Below are positions 1 through 8,568 of a DNA stretch of 64,000 nt, one piece after another. The DNA comes from Ruminiclostridium herbifermentans (GTDB lineage: Bacteria; Bacillota; Clostridia; Acetivibrionales; DSM-1351). The notes beneath the pieces are model-generated. The model saw only the letters and a list, made by a program, of their open reading frames with translations. It searched no databases and had not been told where the DNA came from. The position numbers and the translations under genes are program-made. The DNA is taken from contig NZ_CP061336.1 in assembly GCF_005473905.2 (NCBI RefSeq), positions 3,588,501 through 3,652,500 of the forward strand. Direction: 5' to 3'. Position 1 is the stretch's first letter. Each line of letters opens with the position of its first letter.

Positions 1-2
1 AT

Positions 3-1178
3 AGCGCAGAAACCGATAACCAAGGTCACAATTACCCACTTTGGTTTAAAGGAGCTATAACAGAAAAAGTTTTCAAAGATGCTTGGGTATGGGTAGCTAA
101 TCATTACAAAAATGATGATACAATTATAGGTTTTGACCTTAAAAATGAACCTCATACAAATTCCGGTGATTTAAAAATAATGTCTGAAAGTGCTATTTGG
201 GATAACTCTAACAGACCAACTAACTGGAAAAGAGTTGCTCAAGAAACTGCATTGGCAATATTAGAAGTACACCCAAATGCATTAATATTTGTTGAAGGTG
301 TAGAAATATATCCTAAAGACGGAATATGGGATGATGAAACAACTAACACAAGTCCATGGACAGGAAATGATGACTATTACGGCAACTGGTGGGGCGGTAA
401 CTTAAGAGGTGTGAAAGATTATCCTATTGATTTAGGAAAGCATCAAAAACAGTTGGTTTACTCACCACATGATTATGGTCCATTGGTATTTGAGCAATCA
501 TGGTTCAAAGGCGAATTCGTTACCGCAGATGATGCTAAAGCTAAAAAAATATTATATGAACAGTGTTGGAGAGACAATTGGGCTTATATTATGGAAGATG
601 GTATTTCCCCATTACTACTTGGTGAATGGGGTGGCTTAACAGAAGGAAATGATAAGCTACTTGACCTAAACCTTAAATATCTTAGATCTATGAGAGACTA
701 TATTTTAGAAAACAAATATAAGCTGCATCACACTTTATGGTGCATCAATATTGATTCAGCCGATACTGGCGGATTATTCACTCGTGGTGAAGGAACACCT
801 TTTGAAGGCGGAAGAGACCTAAAGTGGAATGACAATAAGTATGATAATTATTTGTTGCCTGTACTTTGGAAAAATGCTGATGGAAAATTCCAAGGTCTCG
901 ACCATAAAATTCCTTTAGGCAGAAATGGTGTGCCATTAGGTACAACTCCTATTGATGATGAAGATGATGATGAAGATACTGTTAAATATGGAGACGTAAA
1001 CAACGATGGAGATATCAACGCTTTAGATATAGCAGCTTTAAAAATGTATTTATTAGGCGTTAACCAGAGTATTGATTTAAAGGCTGCAGATGTAAATGTT
1101 GATAATTCAGTCGATGCAATTGATTTTGCACTCTTAAAGAAATATCTCTTAGGCGCAGCTACACTACCTGTAAAATAG
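3..1178 (+). CDS. GH5 cellulase-like enzyme with C-terminal dockerin (5' end outside window)
   Basis: The reading frame is open from base 3, so the signal peptide and first part of the catalytic domain lie upstream of the window; the first internal ATG at 180 is not the start. The domain is a glycoside hydrolase family 5 TIM barrel. The proton donor is visible in FDLKNEPH (bases about 136-159) and the nucleophile in LLLGEWGG (about 616-639). An acidic linker (DDEDDDEDT) leads to a type I dockerin of two calcium-binding repeats (DVNNDGDINALD and DVNVDNSVDAID). The enzyme should be secreted and docked on a scaffoldin to cleave beta-1,4-glucan or related glycans. The exact GH5 subfamily and substrate cannot be fixed without the missing N-terminus. 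A hairpin terminator follows. Confidence 0.88.
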   Translation, partial: SAETDNQGHNYPLWFKGAITEKVFKDAWVWVANHYKNDDTIIGFDLKNEPHTNSGDLKIMSESAIWDNSNRPTNWKRVAQETALAILEVHPNALIFVEGVEIYPKDGIWDDETTNTSPWTGNDDYYGNWWGGNLRGVKDYPIDLGKHQKQLVYSPHDYGPLVFEQSWFKGEFVTADDAKAKKILYEQCWRDNWAYIMEDGISPLLLGEWGGLTEGNDKLLDLNLKYLRSMRDYILENKYKLHHTLWCINIDSADTGGLFTRGEGTPFEGGRDLKWNDNKYDNYLLPVLWKNADGKFQGLDHKIPLGRNGVPLGTTPIDDEDDDEDTVKYGDVNNDGDINALDIAALKMYLLGVNQSIDLKAADVNVDNSVDAIDFALLKKYLLGAATLPVK

Positions 1179-1239
1179 AAATATTAATTTAAAATGATGA
1201 CATTCCATGTTTTATATTGGATTGTCCACTATAAACAAT

Positions 1240-1288
1240 AAGGGCGTGCTATTATATAACTAATCAGGTTATTTTATAACACGCCCTT
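1240..1288 (+). terminator. Hairpin terminator after the first GH5 gene
   Basis: The arms AAGGGCGTG and CACGCCCTT close a long AT-rich stem, followed by a short T-containing stretch. It lies 60 bases after the GH5 stop codon. The rest of 1179-1618 is AT-rich leader sequence for the GH26 gene with no other recognisable element. Confidence 0.75.
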
Positions 1289-1618
1289 CTACATCATTGA
1301 TACACTTGTATTCCCTCTATATCTTAAAGAAATGAAATTCTATAAACCAAATTAGCTTACTCAACAAACTGACAAAAGTCAATTCACTTCACAACATGGT
1401 TAAAAGTTTTTTATAAAATACCTTATGAAAATTAACATATAAAACAAAATGACTTTATTCATAAAATTAATTCAATTCTTAGCAACAAATGACAAATAAA
1501 TCAATTGTAACATAAGACGAAATGTCATAAAATATAAATAGGTGTATCTATTTTATTACATTTTGCAAGTTAAAATAATAAAATGGATTTGCTAAATTTC
1601 CGAAAGGAGGGGGGATTC

Positions 1619-3349
1619 TTGTATAAGAAAACAATGAAAAAAGTTTTCTTAGTAATGGCATTAGTAACATTACTTCCACTAATGTCATCCATTAATGCAT
1701 CAGCGAGCACCGCATCGGAAGGAGTTAAGTATGAATTTGAGTCTGGTATTCAAGATGGCGCTAAAATTTATACTGACTACCTCGGGGAAACCGATGATGG
1801 AAAGATAATCGACCTTACAGGTGCTTCCTGCAGCTTTATTGGGCAAAAAGGAACAAGCACTTCTGTTAATGTTCAGGTTGAGAAAGCAGGTCTTTATGAA
1901 TTAATTGTCCGTTATGCTCAGCCATTTGATCCGGTTAAAAAAGTTCAGTATCTCAATGTAAACTCTGTAAATCAAGGTGAGGTAAGCTTTGCATACTCTC
2001 TGGGTTGGAGAGAATTCTCTGCTGGCATTATAAAACTTAGCGAAGGTGTAAATAATATTGAATTTGATGCCTATTGGGGATATACCTTCTTTGATTATTT
2101 GATTGTAAAGCCAGCCGATGAAAGTATTGCAAATCTTAAGGTTGATAAAACCTTAGTAAATCCAAATGCAACAAAAGAAGCAAAATCATTAATGAGTTAT
2201 CTGGTAGATGTTTACGGAAAGCACATAATATCAGGTCAGCAAGAGCTTTGTGGTTCCCATAACTATGAAGGTTCTGAAGCTGAGTTTACTTACATAAAAG
2301 AGAAAACCGGTAAAATGCCAGCATTAAGAGGTTTTGACTTTATGAATTACAGAGGAAGCGTTGAAAGTTGGAATGATTACTGTGCTGAACGTGTTATTGA
2401 ATGGTACAACGAGAAAAACGGCATACCAACTGTTTGCTGGCATTGGTTCTCACCTGGAGACATAGGTAAAAGTGCCGATAACAGTTTTTATACAGCAAGT
2501 ACAACCTTTAGTATATCAAAAGCATTGACTCCTGGTACTGCAGAAAACACTGCACTTCTCAAAGATATTGAATTTATGGCAGGAAAATTCAAGCAGCTTC
2601 AAGATGCTGGAGTTCCTGTTCTATTCAGACCTCTACACGAAGCAGAAGGCGGTTGGTTCTGGTGGGGTGCTGAAGGCCCTGAGCCTTGCGTAAAACTTTA
2701 CAGACTTCTCTATGAAAAGTTCACAAATGAATACAAGCTTAATAATATTATTTGGGTATGGACTTCCTATACTTACGATACATCATCAAAATGGTATCCT
2801 GGTAATGATGTTGTTGATATCGTTGGATATGATAAGTATAATGCTATGGATGGTAAGCCAAACGGAAGTGCAATTGCTTCTACCTTCTATAGTCTAGTGA
2901 AGCTTACAGATGGTAAAAAACTTGTTGCAATGAGTGAAAACGATACTATTCCCCAAGTATCAAACCTAGAAAATGAATTAGCAAGATGGTTATATTTCTG
3001 TCCATGGTACGGCTGGCATTTAACAGGTGAGCAAAATAATCCTGTTGAATGGCTTAGAGAAATGTACAATAGTGACTATTGTATAACCTTAGATGAACTT
3101 CCAAATCTTAAAACCTATCCGTACACTGATTCAACAATATTATATGGCGACTTAAATGGAGATAAAAGTATTGATTCTATTGATTTTGCATTAATGAAAA
3201 GCTATCTGCTTGGAAGTATAAAAGAATTTTCTGTTTCAAGCAAGGCTGCAGACTTAAATGCTGATGATTCAATAGATGCACTGGATTTCTCTTATCTTAA
3301 GCGATATTTACTTGGTGATATAACTGCATTCCCTGCAAGTATAAAATAA
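1619..3349 (+). CDS. Secreted CBM35-GH26 beta-mannanase with dockerin
   Basis: I place the start at the TTG at 1619, because AAAGGAGG (ending at 1610) is 8 bases upstream; the ATG at 1634 is too far from it. After a signal peptide ending near NASA, a CBM35-type beta-sandwich (roughly residues 35-165) opens with YEFESG and ends with FFDYLIVKP. The GH26 barrel follows. It has HIISGQQ at its start, the acid/base glutamate in FRPLHEAEGGWFWW and the probable nucleophile in VAMSENDTIP. A two-repeat dockerin ends the protein (DLNGDKSIDSID, DLNADDSIDALD). GH26 enzymes with this layout are endo-beta-1,4-mannanases; CBM35 binds decorated mannans or uronates. It lies 105 bases before the next GH9 gene and may be co-transcribed with it. 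Confidence 0.9.
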   Translation: MYKKTMKKVFLVMALVTLLPLMSSINASASTASEGVKYEFESGIQDGAKIYTDYLGETDDGKIIDLTGASCSFIGQKGTSTSVNVQVEKAGLYELIVRYAQPFDPVKKVQYLNVNSVNQGEVSFAYSLGWREFSAGIIKLSEGVNNIEFDAYWGYTFFDYLIVKPADESIANLKVDKTLVNPNATKEAKSLMSYLVDVYGKHIISGQQELCGSHNYEGSEAEFTYIKEKTGKMPALRGFDFMNYRGSVESWNDYCAERVIEWYNEKNGIPTVCWHWFSPGDIGKSADNSFYTASTTFSISKALTPGTAENTALLKDIEFMAGKFKQLQDAGVPVLFRPLHEAEGGWFWWGAEGPEPCVKLYRLLYEKFTNEYKLNNIIWVWTSYTYDTSSKWYPGNDVVDIVGYDKYNAMDGKPNGSAIASTFYSLVKLTDGKKLVAMSENDTIPQVSNLENELARWLYFCPWYGWHLTGEQNNPVEWLREMYNSDYCITLDELPNLKTYPYTDSTILYGDLNGDKSIDSIDFALMKSYLLGSIKEFSVSSKAADLNADDSIDALDFSYLKRYLLGDITAFPASIK

Positions 3350-3454
3350 AATCATCACCAATAAATGTTTATTATTTTAATTGTTATTTAGAAGTGCCCA
3401 ATCATAAATTTAAAACATATCTATAAATTATTAATTATAGAAAAGGAGACAAAA

Positions 3455-5275
3455 ATGAAAAAAGAAAAAATTCTTGCAAAAATAGCTAAAACTTCAATGG
3501 TTAGTGCTATAACATTAAGTATGTTAATAAGTCCAATGAGCGCTATTAACGTTGATGCTGCGGTTTTAGAATACAACTATGCAAAGGCGTTGCAGCTTTC
3601 ACAATTCTTCTATGATGCTAACATGTGTGGTACAGGTGTTGATGAAAATGGTCTTTACGAATGGAGAACTGATTGTCATACTTATGATGCAAAAGTAAAA
3701 CTAAATAGTACTGATACAAATATGTCAGATAGCTTCATCAATTCCAACAGAAGTGTGCTTGATCCAGATGGAGATGGCACTGTAGATGTTTCCGGCGGCT
3801 TCCACGATGCAGGTGACCACGTAAAATTCGGTATGCCTGAAGCATATTCTGCCTCCACATTAGGATGGGGCTATTATGAATTCAAAGATCAATACAAAGC
3901 TACAGGTCAAGATACCCATGCAAAAACTATATTAAGATACTTCAATGACTATTTTATGAAATGTACTTTTTTAAATAGTTCAGGTAAAGCAATAGCTTTC
4001 TGTTATCAGGTTGGTGACGGAGACATTGACCATGCTTACTGGCAGGCTCCTGAAAAAGATACAATGTTCAGAAGAGCATGGTTTGCTACTGATGCACTCC
4101 CTTCTACTGACTGTGTGTCAGCAACAGCAGCTTCACTGGCAGTTAACTATTTAAATTTCAAAGATGAAGACCCTACATATGCAGAAAAAAGTTTAAAATA
4201 TGCAAAAGCACTATTTGAATTTGCAGAAAGATGTTCAAATAAATCAGTTAATAACGATGGACCTAAAGGCTATTATGGTTCATCAAAATGGCAGGATGAC
4301 TACTGCTGGGCAGCAGCATGGCTTTATTTAGCTACAAAGGATGACCATTATTTAACAGAAGCTTTTAAATATTTTGATTACTATGCTGCACCTTGCTGGA
4401 CTCATTGCTGGAACGATGTTTGGGCAGGTACTGCATGTATCTTAGCTGAAATAGATGATTTATATGATAAAAACAGCCAAGTATTTGAAGATAGATATAA
4501 AAAAGCAACTGGAAAGAATCAATATGAAACAATAGACTTCTGGAGTCAGGTTGCAAAATTAGTTGATAATTGGATGAATGGTTCATTAGGAAAAATTACA
4601 CCAGGCGGATATGCATTCCTTGACAAATGGGGTTCTGCTAGATATAACACAGCTACTCAATTTGTAGCTACTGTTTATGACAAGCACCACGGAGACAAAC
4701 CTTCAAAGTATAGTGAGTGGGCAAAGAAACAAACGAACTATCTTTTAGGTAATAACCCATTAAACAGAAACTATATTGTTGGCTATAACTCTGTATCTGC
4801 TAAATACCCACATCACAGAGCATCTTCAGGTTTCTCAAGATGTGAAGAAACTGGTCCGCAAAAATATGTTCTTTATGGTGCATTAGTTGGAGGTCCTGAC
4901 GGAAATGACCAACACATTGATAGCACTGCAGACTATATCTATAACGAAGTAACAATCGACTACAATGCTGCATTTGTTGGTGCTTGTGCAGGTCTATACA
5001 GATTTTTCGGAGATTCTTCAATGAAAACTGTTACTGACCTTCCAGTAAAAGCTAAATACTATGATAATACTCCAGTAGTTACTCCAGAAATACTCATAGG
5101 TGATTTGAATATGGATAAAAGCATAGATGCTTTGGATTTAGCAGCTATGAAAATGCATCTATTAGGTTCTAAGCTCCTATCAGGTGACGCTTTAAAAGCA
5201 GCTGATATGAATTCAGATGGTTTTGTAGACGCAATAGATTTTGCAAAGCTGAAGATGTATATGTTGTCATTATAA
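3455..5275 (+). CDS. Secreted GH9 endoglucanase with dockerin
   Basis: The ATG at 3455 is preceded by AAAAGGAGAC. A signal peptide covers about residues 1-35 (hydrophobic core SAITLSMLISP). The family 9 (alpha/alpha)6 barrel begins at YNYAKALQLSQFFYDA. It has the catalytic base region DVSGGFHDAGDHVKFGMP, the substrate histidine in PHHRASSG, and the acid glutamate in YNEVTIDYNAAF. The catalytic domain is followed directly by a dockerin (DLNMDKSIDALD, DMNSDGFVDAID) with no CBM3c, so it should behave as an ordinary endoglucanase. The next gene encodes a very similar catalytic domain, which suggests tandem duplication. Confidence 0.93.
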   Translation: MKKEKILAKIAKTSMVSAITLSMLISPMSAINVDAAVLEYNYAKALQLSQFFYDANMCGTGVDENGLYEWRTDCHTYDAKVKLNSTDTNMSDSFINSNRSVLDPDGDGTVDVSGGFHDAGDHVKFGMPEAYSASTLGWGYYEFKDQYKATGQDTHAKTILRYFNDYFMKCTFLNSSGKAIAFCYQVGDGDIDHAYWQAPEKDTMFRRAWFATDALPSTDCVSATAASLAVNYLNFKDEDPTYAEKSLKYAKALFEFAERCSNKSVNNDGPKGYYGSSKWQDDYCWAAAWLYLATKDDHYLTEAFKYFDYYAAPCWTHCWNDVWAGTACILAEIDDLYDKNSQVFEDRYKKATGKNQYETIDFWSQVAKLVDNWMNGSLGKITPGGYAFLDKWGSARYNTATQFVATVYDKHHGDKPSKYSEWAKKQTNYLLGNNPLNRNYIVGYNSVSAKYPHHRASSGFSRCEETGPQKYVLYGALVGGPDGNDQHIDSTADYIYNEVTIDYNAAFVGACAGLYRFFGDSSMKTVTDLPVKAKYYDNTPVVTPEILIGDLNMDKSIDALDLAAMKMHLLGSKLLSGDALKAADMNSDGFVDAIDFAKLKMYMLSL

Positions 5276-5400
5276 TTAGGCAATGCCTCATTGAAATACC
5301 GCCGATGTAATAAATATTTTTGCAATAGAAAAATTCTAGTTGTTAAAATAAGGCAATAAAATGTACTCTACTTCTATGATTGGTTGGTACAATTTTGGAT

Positions 5401-5435
5401 TTCAAAGAGGTGAGAATATTTCTCGCCTCTTTGAA
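5401..5435 (+). terminator. Long intercistronic hairpin between the two GH9 genes
   Basis: A 16-base inverted repeat (TTCAAAGAGGTGAGAA and its near-perfect complement) encloses a 3-base loop. No T-tract follows, so it may stabilise or process the mRNA rather than terminate it. Confidence 0.55.
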
Positions 5436-5556
5436 ACGCCGTTTATGTAATGAAGCTAGAATTCCAATAAATCTAACAAGAACTTATTAGTACTCGGCTA
5501 TATTTTAAATGAAATATAGAAATGAAATAAAGAAAATTAAGAAAGGAAGGAAATTT

Positions 5557-7923
5557 ATGAAAATGAGAAAGATCTTATCCAAACTTACAAGCACTTCTAT
5601 TATAAGTGCTATTGTCTTAGGTTTGCTAATTAGCCCAGCTGGGACAATAGATGTAAGTGCTGCTGATTTGGAATTTAACTATGCAAAAGCATTACAGTAC
5701 TCACAATTCTTCTATGATGCTAATATGTGTGGTACTGGTGTTGATGAAAATAATCTATATGTATGGAGAAAAGACTGTCATACATACGACGCGAAGCTCA
5801 AGTTAGATCCTACAAATACAAATATGTCAGCAAGCTTTATCGCTGCAAACAAAGATGTTCTTGACCCTGACGGAGATGGTACTGTAGACGTTTCAGGCGG
5901 TTTTCACGATGCTGGTGACCATGTAAAATTTGGTATGCCAGAAGCATATTCTGGTTCCACATTAGGATGGGGCTTTTATGAATTCAGAGAACAGTATGAA
6001 GCTACAGAGCAGGATGCACATGCTAAAACAATATTAAGATATTTCAATGATTATTTTATGAGATGTACTTTCTTAGACAAATCAGGTAAAGTTGTAGCCT
6101 TCTGCTATCAGGTAGGTGACGGTGACGTTGACCACGCTTATTGGCAGGCTCCTGAAATTGATAAAATGTTCAGAAGAGGCTGGTTTGCAACTTCGGAATT
6201 ACCTTCAACTGACGTTGTTACTGCAGCAGCAGCTTCTCTTGCTGTAAACTACATGAATTTTAAGGATGAAGACCCTGAGTATGCAGCACAAAACCTTAAA
6301 TATGCAAAAGCTTTATTTGATTTTGCAGAGAGCAGCCCTGTTAAGGAATGTAATGCAGATGGACCAAAAGGTTATTATGGTTCATTAAAATGGCAGGATG
6401 ATTATTGCTGGGCAGCTGTATGGCTATATTTAGCTACACAAGATGATCATTATCTTGACGAAACTTTTAAATATTATGATTATTATGCACCTTCTTGCTG
6501 GACACACTGCTGGAATGATGTTTGGGCTGGTACAGCATGTATTTTAGCTGAAATAAACGATTTATATGACAAAGACAGTCAGACATTTGAAGACAGATAT
6601 AGAAAAGCTTCTAATAAGAGTCCATATGAAACTATAGATTTCTGGGCTGAAATAGCAAAAACTGTTGATAATTGGATGACAGGCAGAACTCCTCAAATAA
6701 CACCAGCTGGGTACTCCTTCCTCAATCAATGGGGTTCAGCTAGATATAACACTGCTACTCAGCTAATAGCTTTAGTATATGACAAGCACCATGGCGATAA
6801 ACCTTCTAAATATAGTGAATGGGCAAAATCTCAAATGAATTATCTGATGGGTGATAACCCAATGAATCGTTGTTATATAGTAGGATATAGTGATATTTCA
6901 GCTAAGTATCCTCATCACAGAGCAGCTTCCGGCTTATCAAGATGTGAAGATCCTGATCCACACAAGTATGTACTTTACGGTGCATTAGTTGGTGGTCCTG
7001 GTCCAAATGACGAACATATAGATGTTACATCAGATTATATCTACAACGAGGTAACTATTGACTATAATGCTGCATTTGTTGGTGCTTGTGCAGGTCTTTA
7101 CCGTTACTTTGCAGACCCATCAATGCAAATCACTCCTGATTTCCCTCCACTACCTGGAAATGGAGATCCTGAACACCCATTAGTTCCTGAATATTGGGTA
7201 GAAGGTTTCTGTAAGGATATTGTACAGGATGATGGTCCAAAAGCCACTGAAATAACTATATATGTAAAATCTAAAAATGTAAGCGAAGCTTCAGAAAAAA
7301 TTTCTGTAAGATATTTCTTTGATGCTACAGGAATGACATCTCTTCATCCTAACCAAATGGAATTGAGAGAACTATATGACCAAGCATATGTAGAAGGCGG
7401 CGAAGGTGTTGATGGCGTTCTTACAGGTCCATTTAAATATGAAAGTTCAAAATTAGGCGAAAACAATATCTACTATATCGAAGTAACATGGGATGGATAC
7501 CCAATTGCTGGTTCCAATAAAAAATATCAGCTTGCACTTGGTACCTATGCTTGGCAGAACTACTGGAATCCTGATGATGACTGGAGCCATCAGGATCTGA
7601 ATACTACTGATGATAACTGGAAAGGTGTACCTGCAAGAACAGATTACATCTGTGTTTATGATAATGGTGTTCTTGTTGGAGGTATCGAACCAGACGGAAG
7701 TAGGCCTGAAACTAGTATCCCTCCTACTGATCCAGAAATCTTAAAGGGTGACTTAAATGGTGATAAAGAAGTAAATGCTTTAGATTATGCAGCACTAAAA
7801 ATGCACCTTTTAGGTACAAAGCTACTAACTGGAGATTTATTAAAGGCAGCAGACATGAATGATGATGGTTCTGTTGATGCAATAGATTTCGCGTTGTTAA
7901 AGAAGCAATTGTTAGGTGTATAA
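5557..7923 (+). CDS. Secreted GH9-CBM3c processive-type cellulase with dockerin
   Basis: The start at 5557 is set by AAAGGAAGG 6 bases upstream; an earlier in-frame ATG at 5509 has no such site. A signal peptide is followed by a GH9 domain (about residues 35-470). It shares nearly every motif with the upstream GH9 protein, including DVSGGFHDAGDHVKFGMP and the acid in YNEVTIDYNAAF. A proline-rich joint leads to a CBM3 of the c subtype (from PEYWVEGF to WNPDDDWSHQDL). This subtype is rigidly packed against GH9 domains in enzymes such as Cel9G and confers processivity. A dockerin ends the protein (DLNGDKEVNALD, DMNDDGSVDAID). A strong terminator follows at 7943. Confidence 0.94.
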   Translation: MKMRKILSKLTSTSIISAIVLGLLISPAGTIDVSAADLEFNYAKALQYSQFFYDANMCGTGVDENNLYVWRKDCHTYDAKLKLDPTNTNMSASFIAANKDVLDPDGDGTVDVSGGFHDAGDHVKFGMPEAYSGSTLGWGFYEFREQYEATEQDAHAKTILRYFNDYFMRCTFLDKSGKVVAFCYQVGDGDVDHAYWQAPEIDKMFRRGWFATSELPSTDVVTAAAASLAVNYMNFKDEDPEYAAQNLKYAKALFDFAESSPVKECNADGPKGYYGSLKWQDDYCWAAVWLYLATQDDHYLDETFKYYDYYAPSCWTHCWNDVWAGTACILAEINDLYDKDSQTFEDRYRKASNKSPYETIDFWAEIAKTVDNWMTGRTPQITPAGYSFLNQWGSARYNTATQLIALVYDKHHGDKPSKYSEWAKSQMNYLMGDNPMNRCYIVGYSDISAKYPHHRAASGLSRCEDPDPHKYVLYGALVGGPGPNDEHIDVTSDYIYNEVTIDYNAAFVGACAGLYRYFADPSMQITPDFPPLPGNGDPEHPLVPEYWVEGFCKDIVQDDGPKATEITIYVKSKNVSEASEKISVRYFFDATGMTSLHPNQMELRELYDQAYVEGGEGVDGVLTGPFKYESSKLGENNIYYIEVTWDGYPIAGSNKKYQLALGTYAWQNYWNPDDDWSHQDLNTTDDNWKGVPARTDYICVYDNGVLVGGIEPDGSRPETSIPPTDPEILKGDLNGDKEVNALDYAALKMHLLGTKLLTGDLLKAADMNDDGSVDAIDFALLKKQLLGV

Positions 7924-7942
7924 ATTAGGCACACCTTAGCAA

Positions 7943-7974
7943 AGGCCAATAACCGGATTTACGGTTATTGGCCT
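7943..7974 (+). terminator. Rho-independent terminator after GH9-CBM3c gene
   Basis: A perfect 12-base inverted repeat (AGGCCAATAACC and its complement) with an 8-base loop is followed by TTATTATA. It ends the left cellulosomal gene run. Confidence 0.85.
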
Positions 7975-8568
7975 TTATTATATAAATATCTGCTTTTGAT
8001 ATGTGTTCATAATGGCATTTCATCTATTAACTCATATGTCTTATTAATTCTTCTAAATATTTCTTCTTAATAATTCTTCATATTCAATAAAAACAAGTTC
8101 AAAGTATTATTTATAAATTTTGAATTTTAATAATATTTTAAACTACTTTTAACTTGTCCATAATTAAATATTTACAATTTTAAGGAATTATTTTCTAAAT
8201 ATAATGTTTCAATTTAATTGAATTTTAAGCCTTTCAAATTTTTGGAGATATCTATACTTTCATTTTTACAACTTTTAGTATATTATTAATAGTAAATAAA
8301 CAACTTAAAAACTCATAATATCTATTATCTATACAAATAACATTAAATGTTATGAGTTTAGCTTTATCTTGTTATAGATAAAATTAAAATGTTTGATTAA
8401 TTAATGTTAGCCAAAACATAATATTCTGCTTTATTGAATGTTACCAAAGAGGTATAAAAATAATTGTATTTTATCAAGTAGAGATAAATCTATGTGTTAA
8501 TAAACAGCGCAAGTTGGCAGAACACCCAACTCTGCTATGTTAATAAAATAAGATAAGGATGAGTACAA
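7975..8568. other. AT-rich intergenic region upstream of the branching enzyme
   Basis: No gene is visible. Two inverted repeats occur: AAACTCATAA near 8308 pairing with TTATGAGTTT near 8350, and AGTTGG/CCAACT near 8510-8535 in the leader of the branching enzyme gene. Neither matches a riboswitch class I know. Confidence 0.4.
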
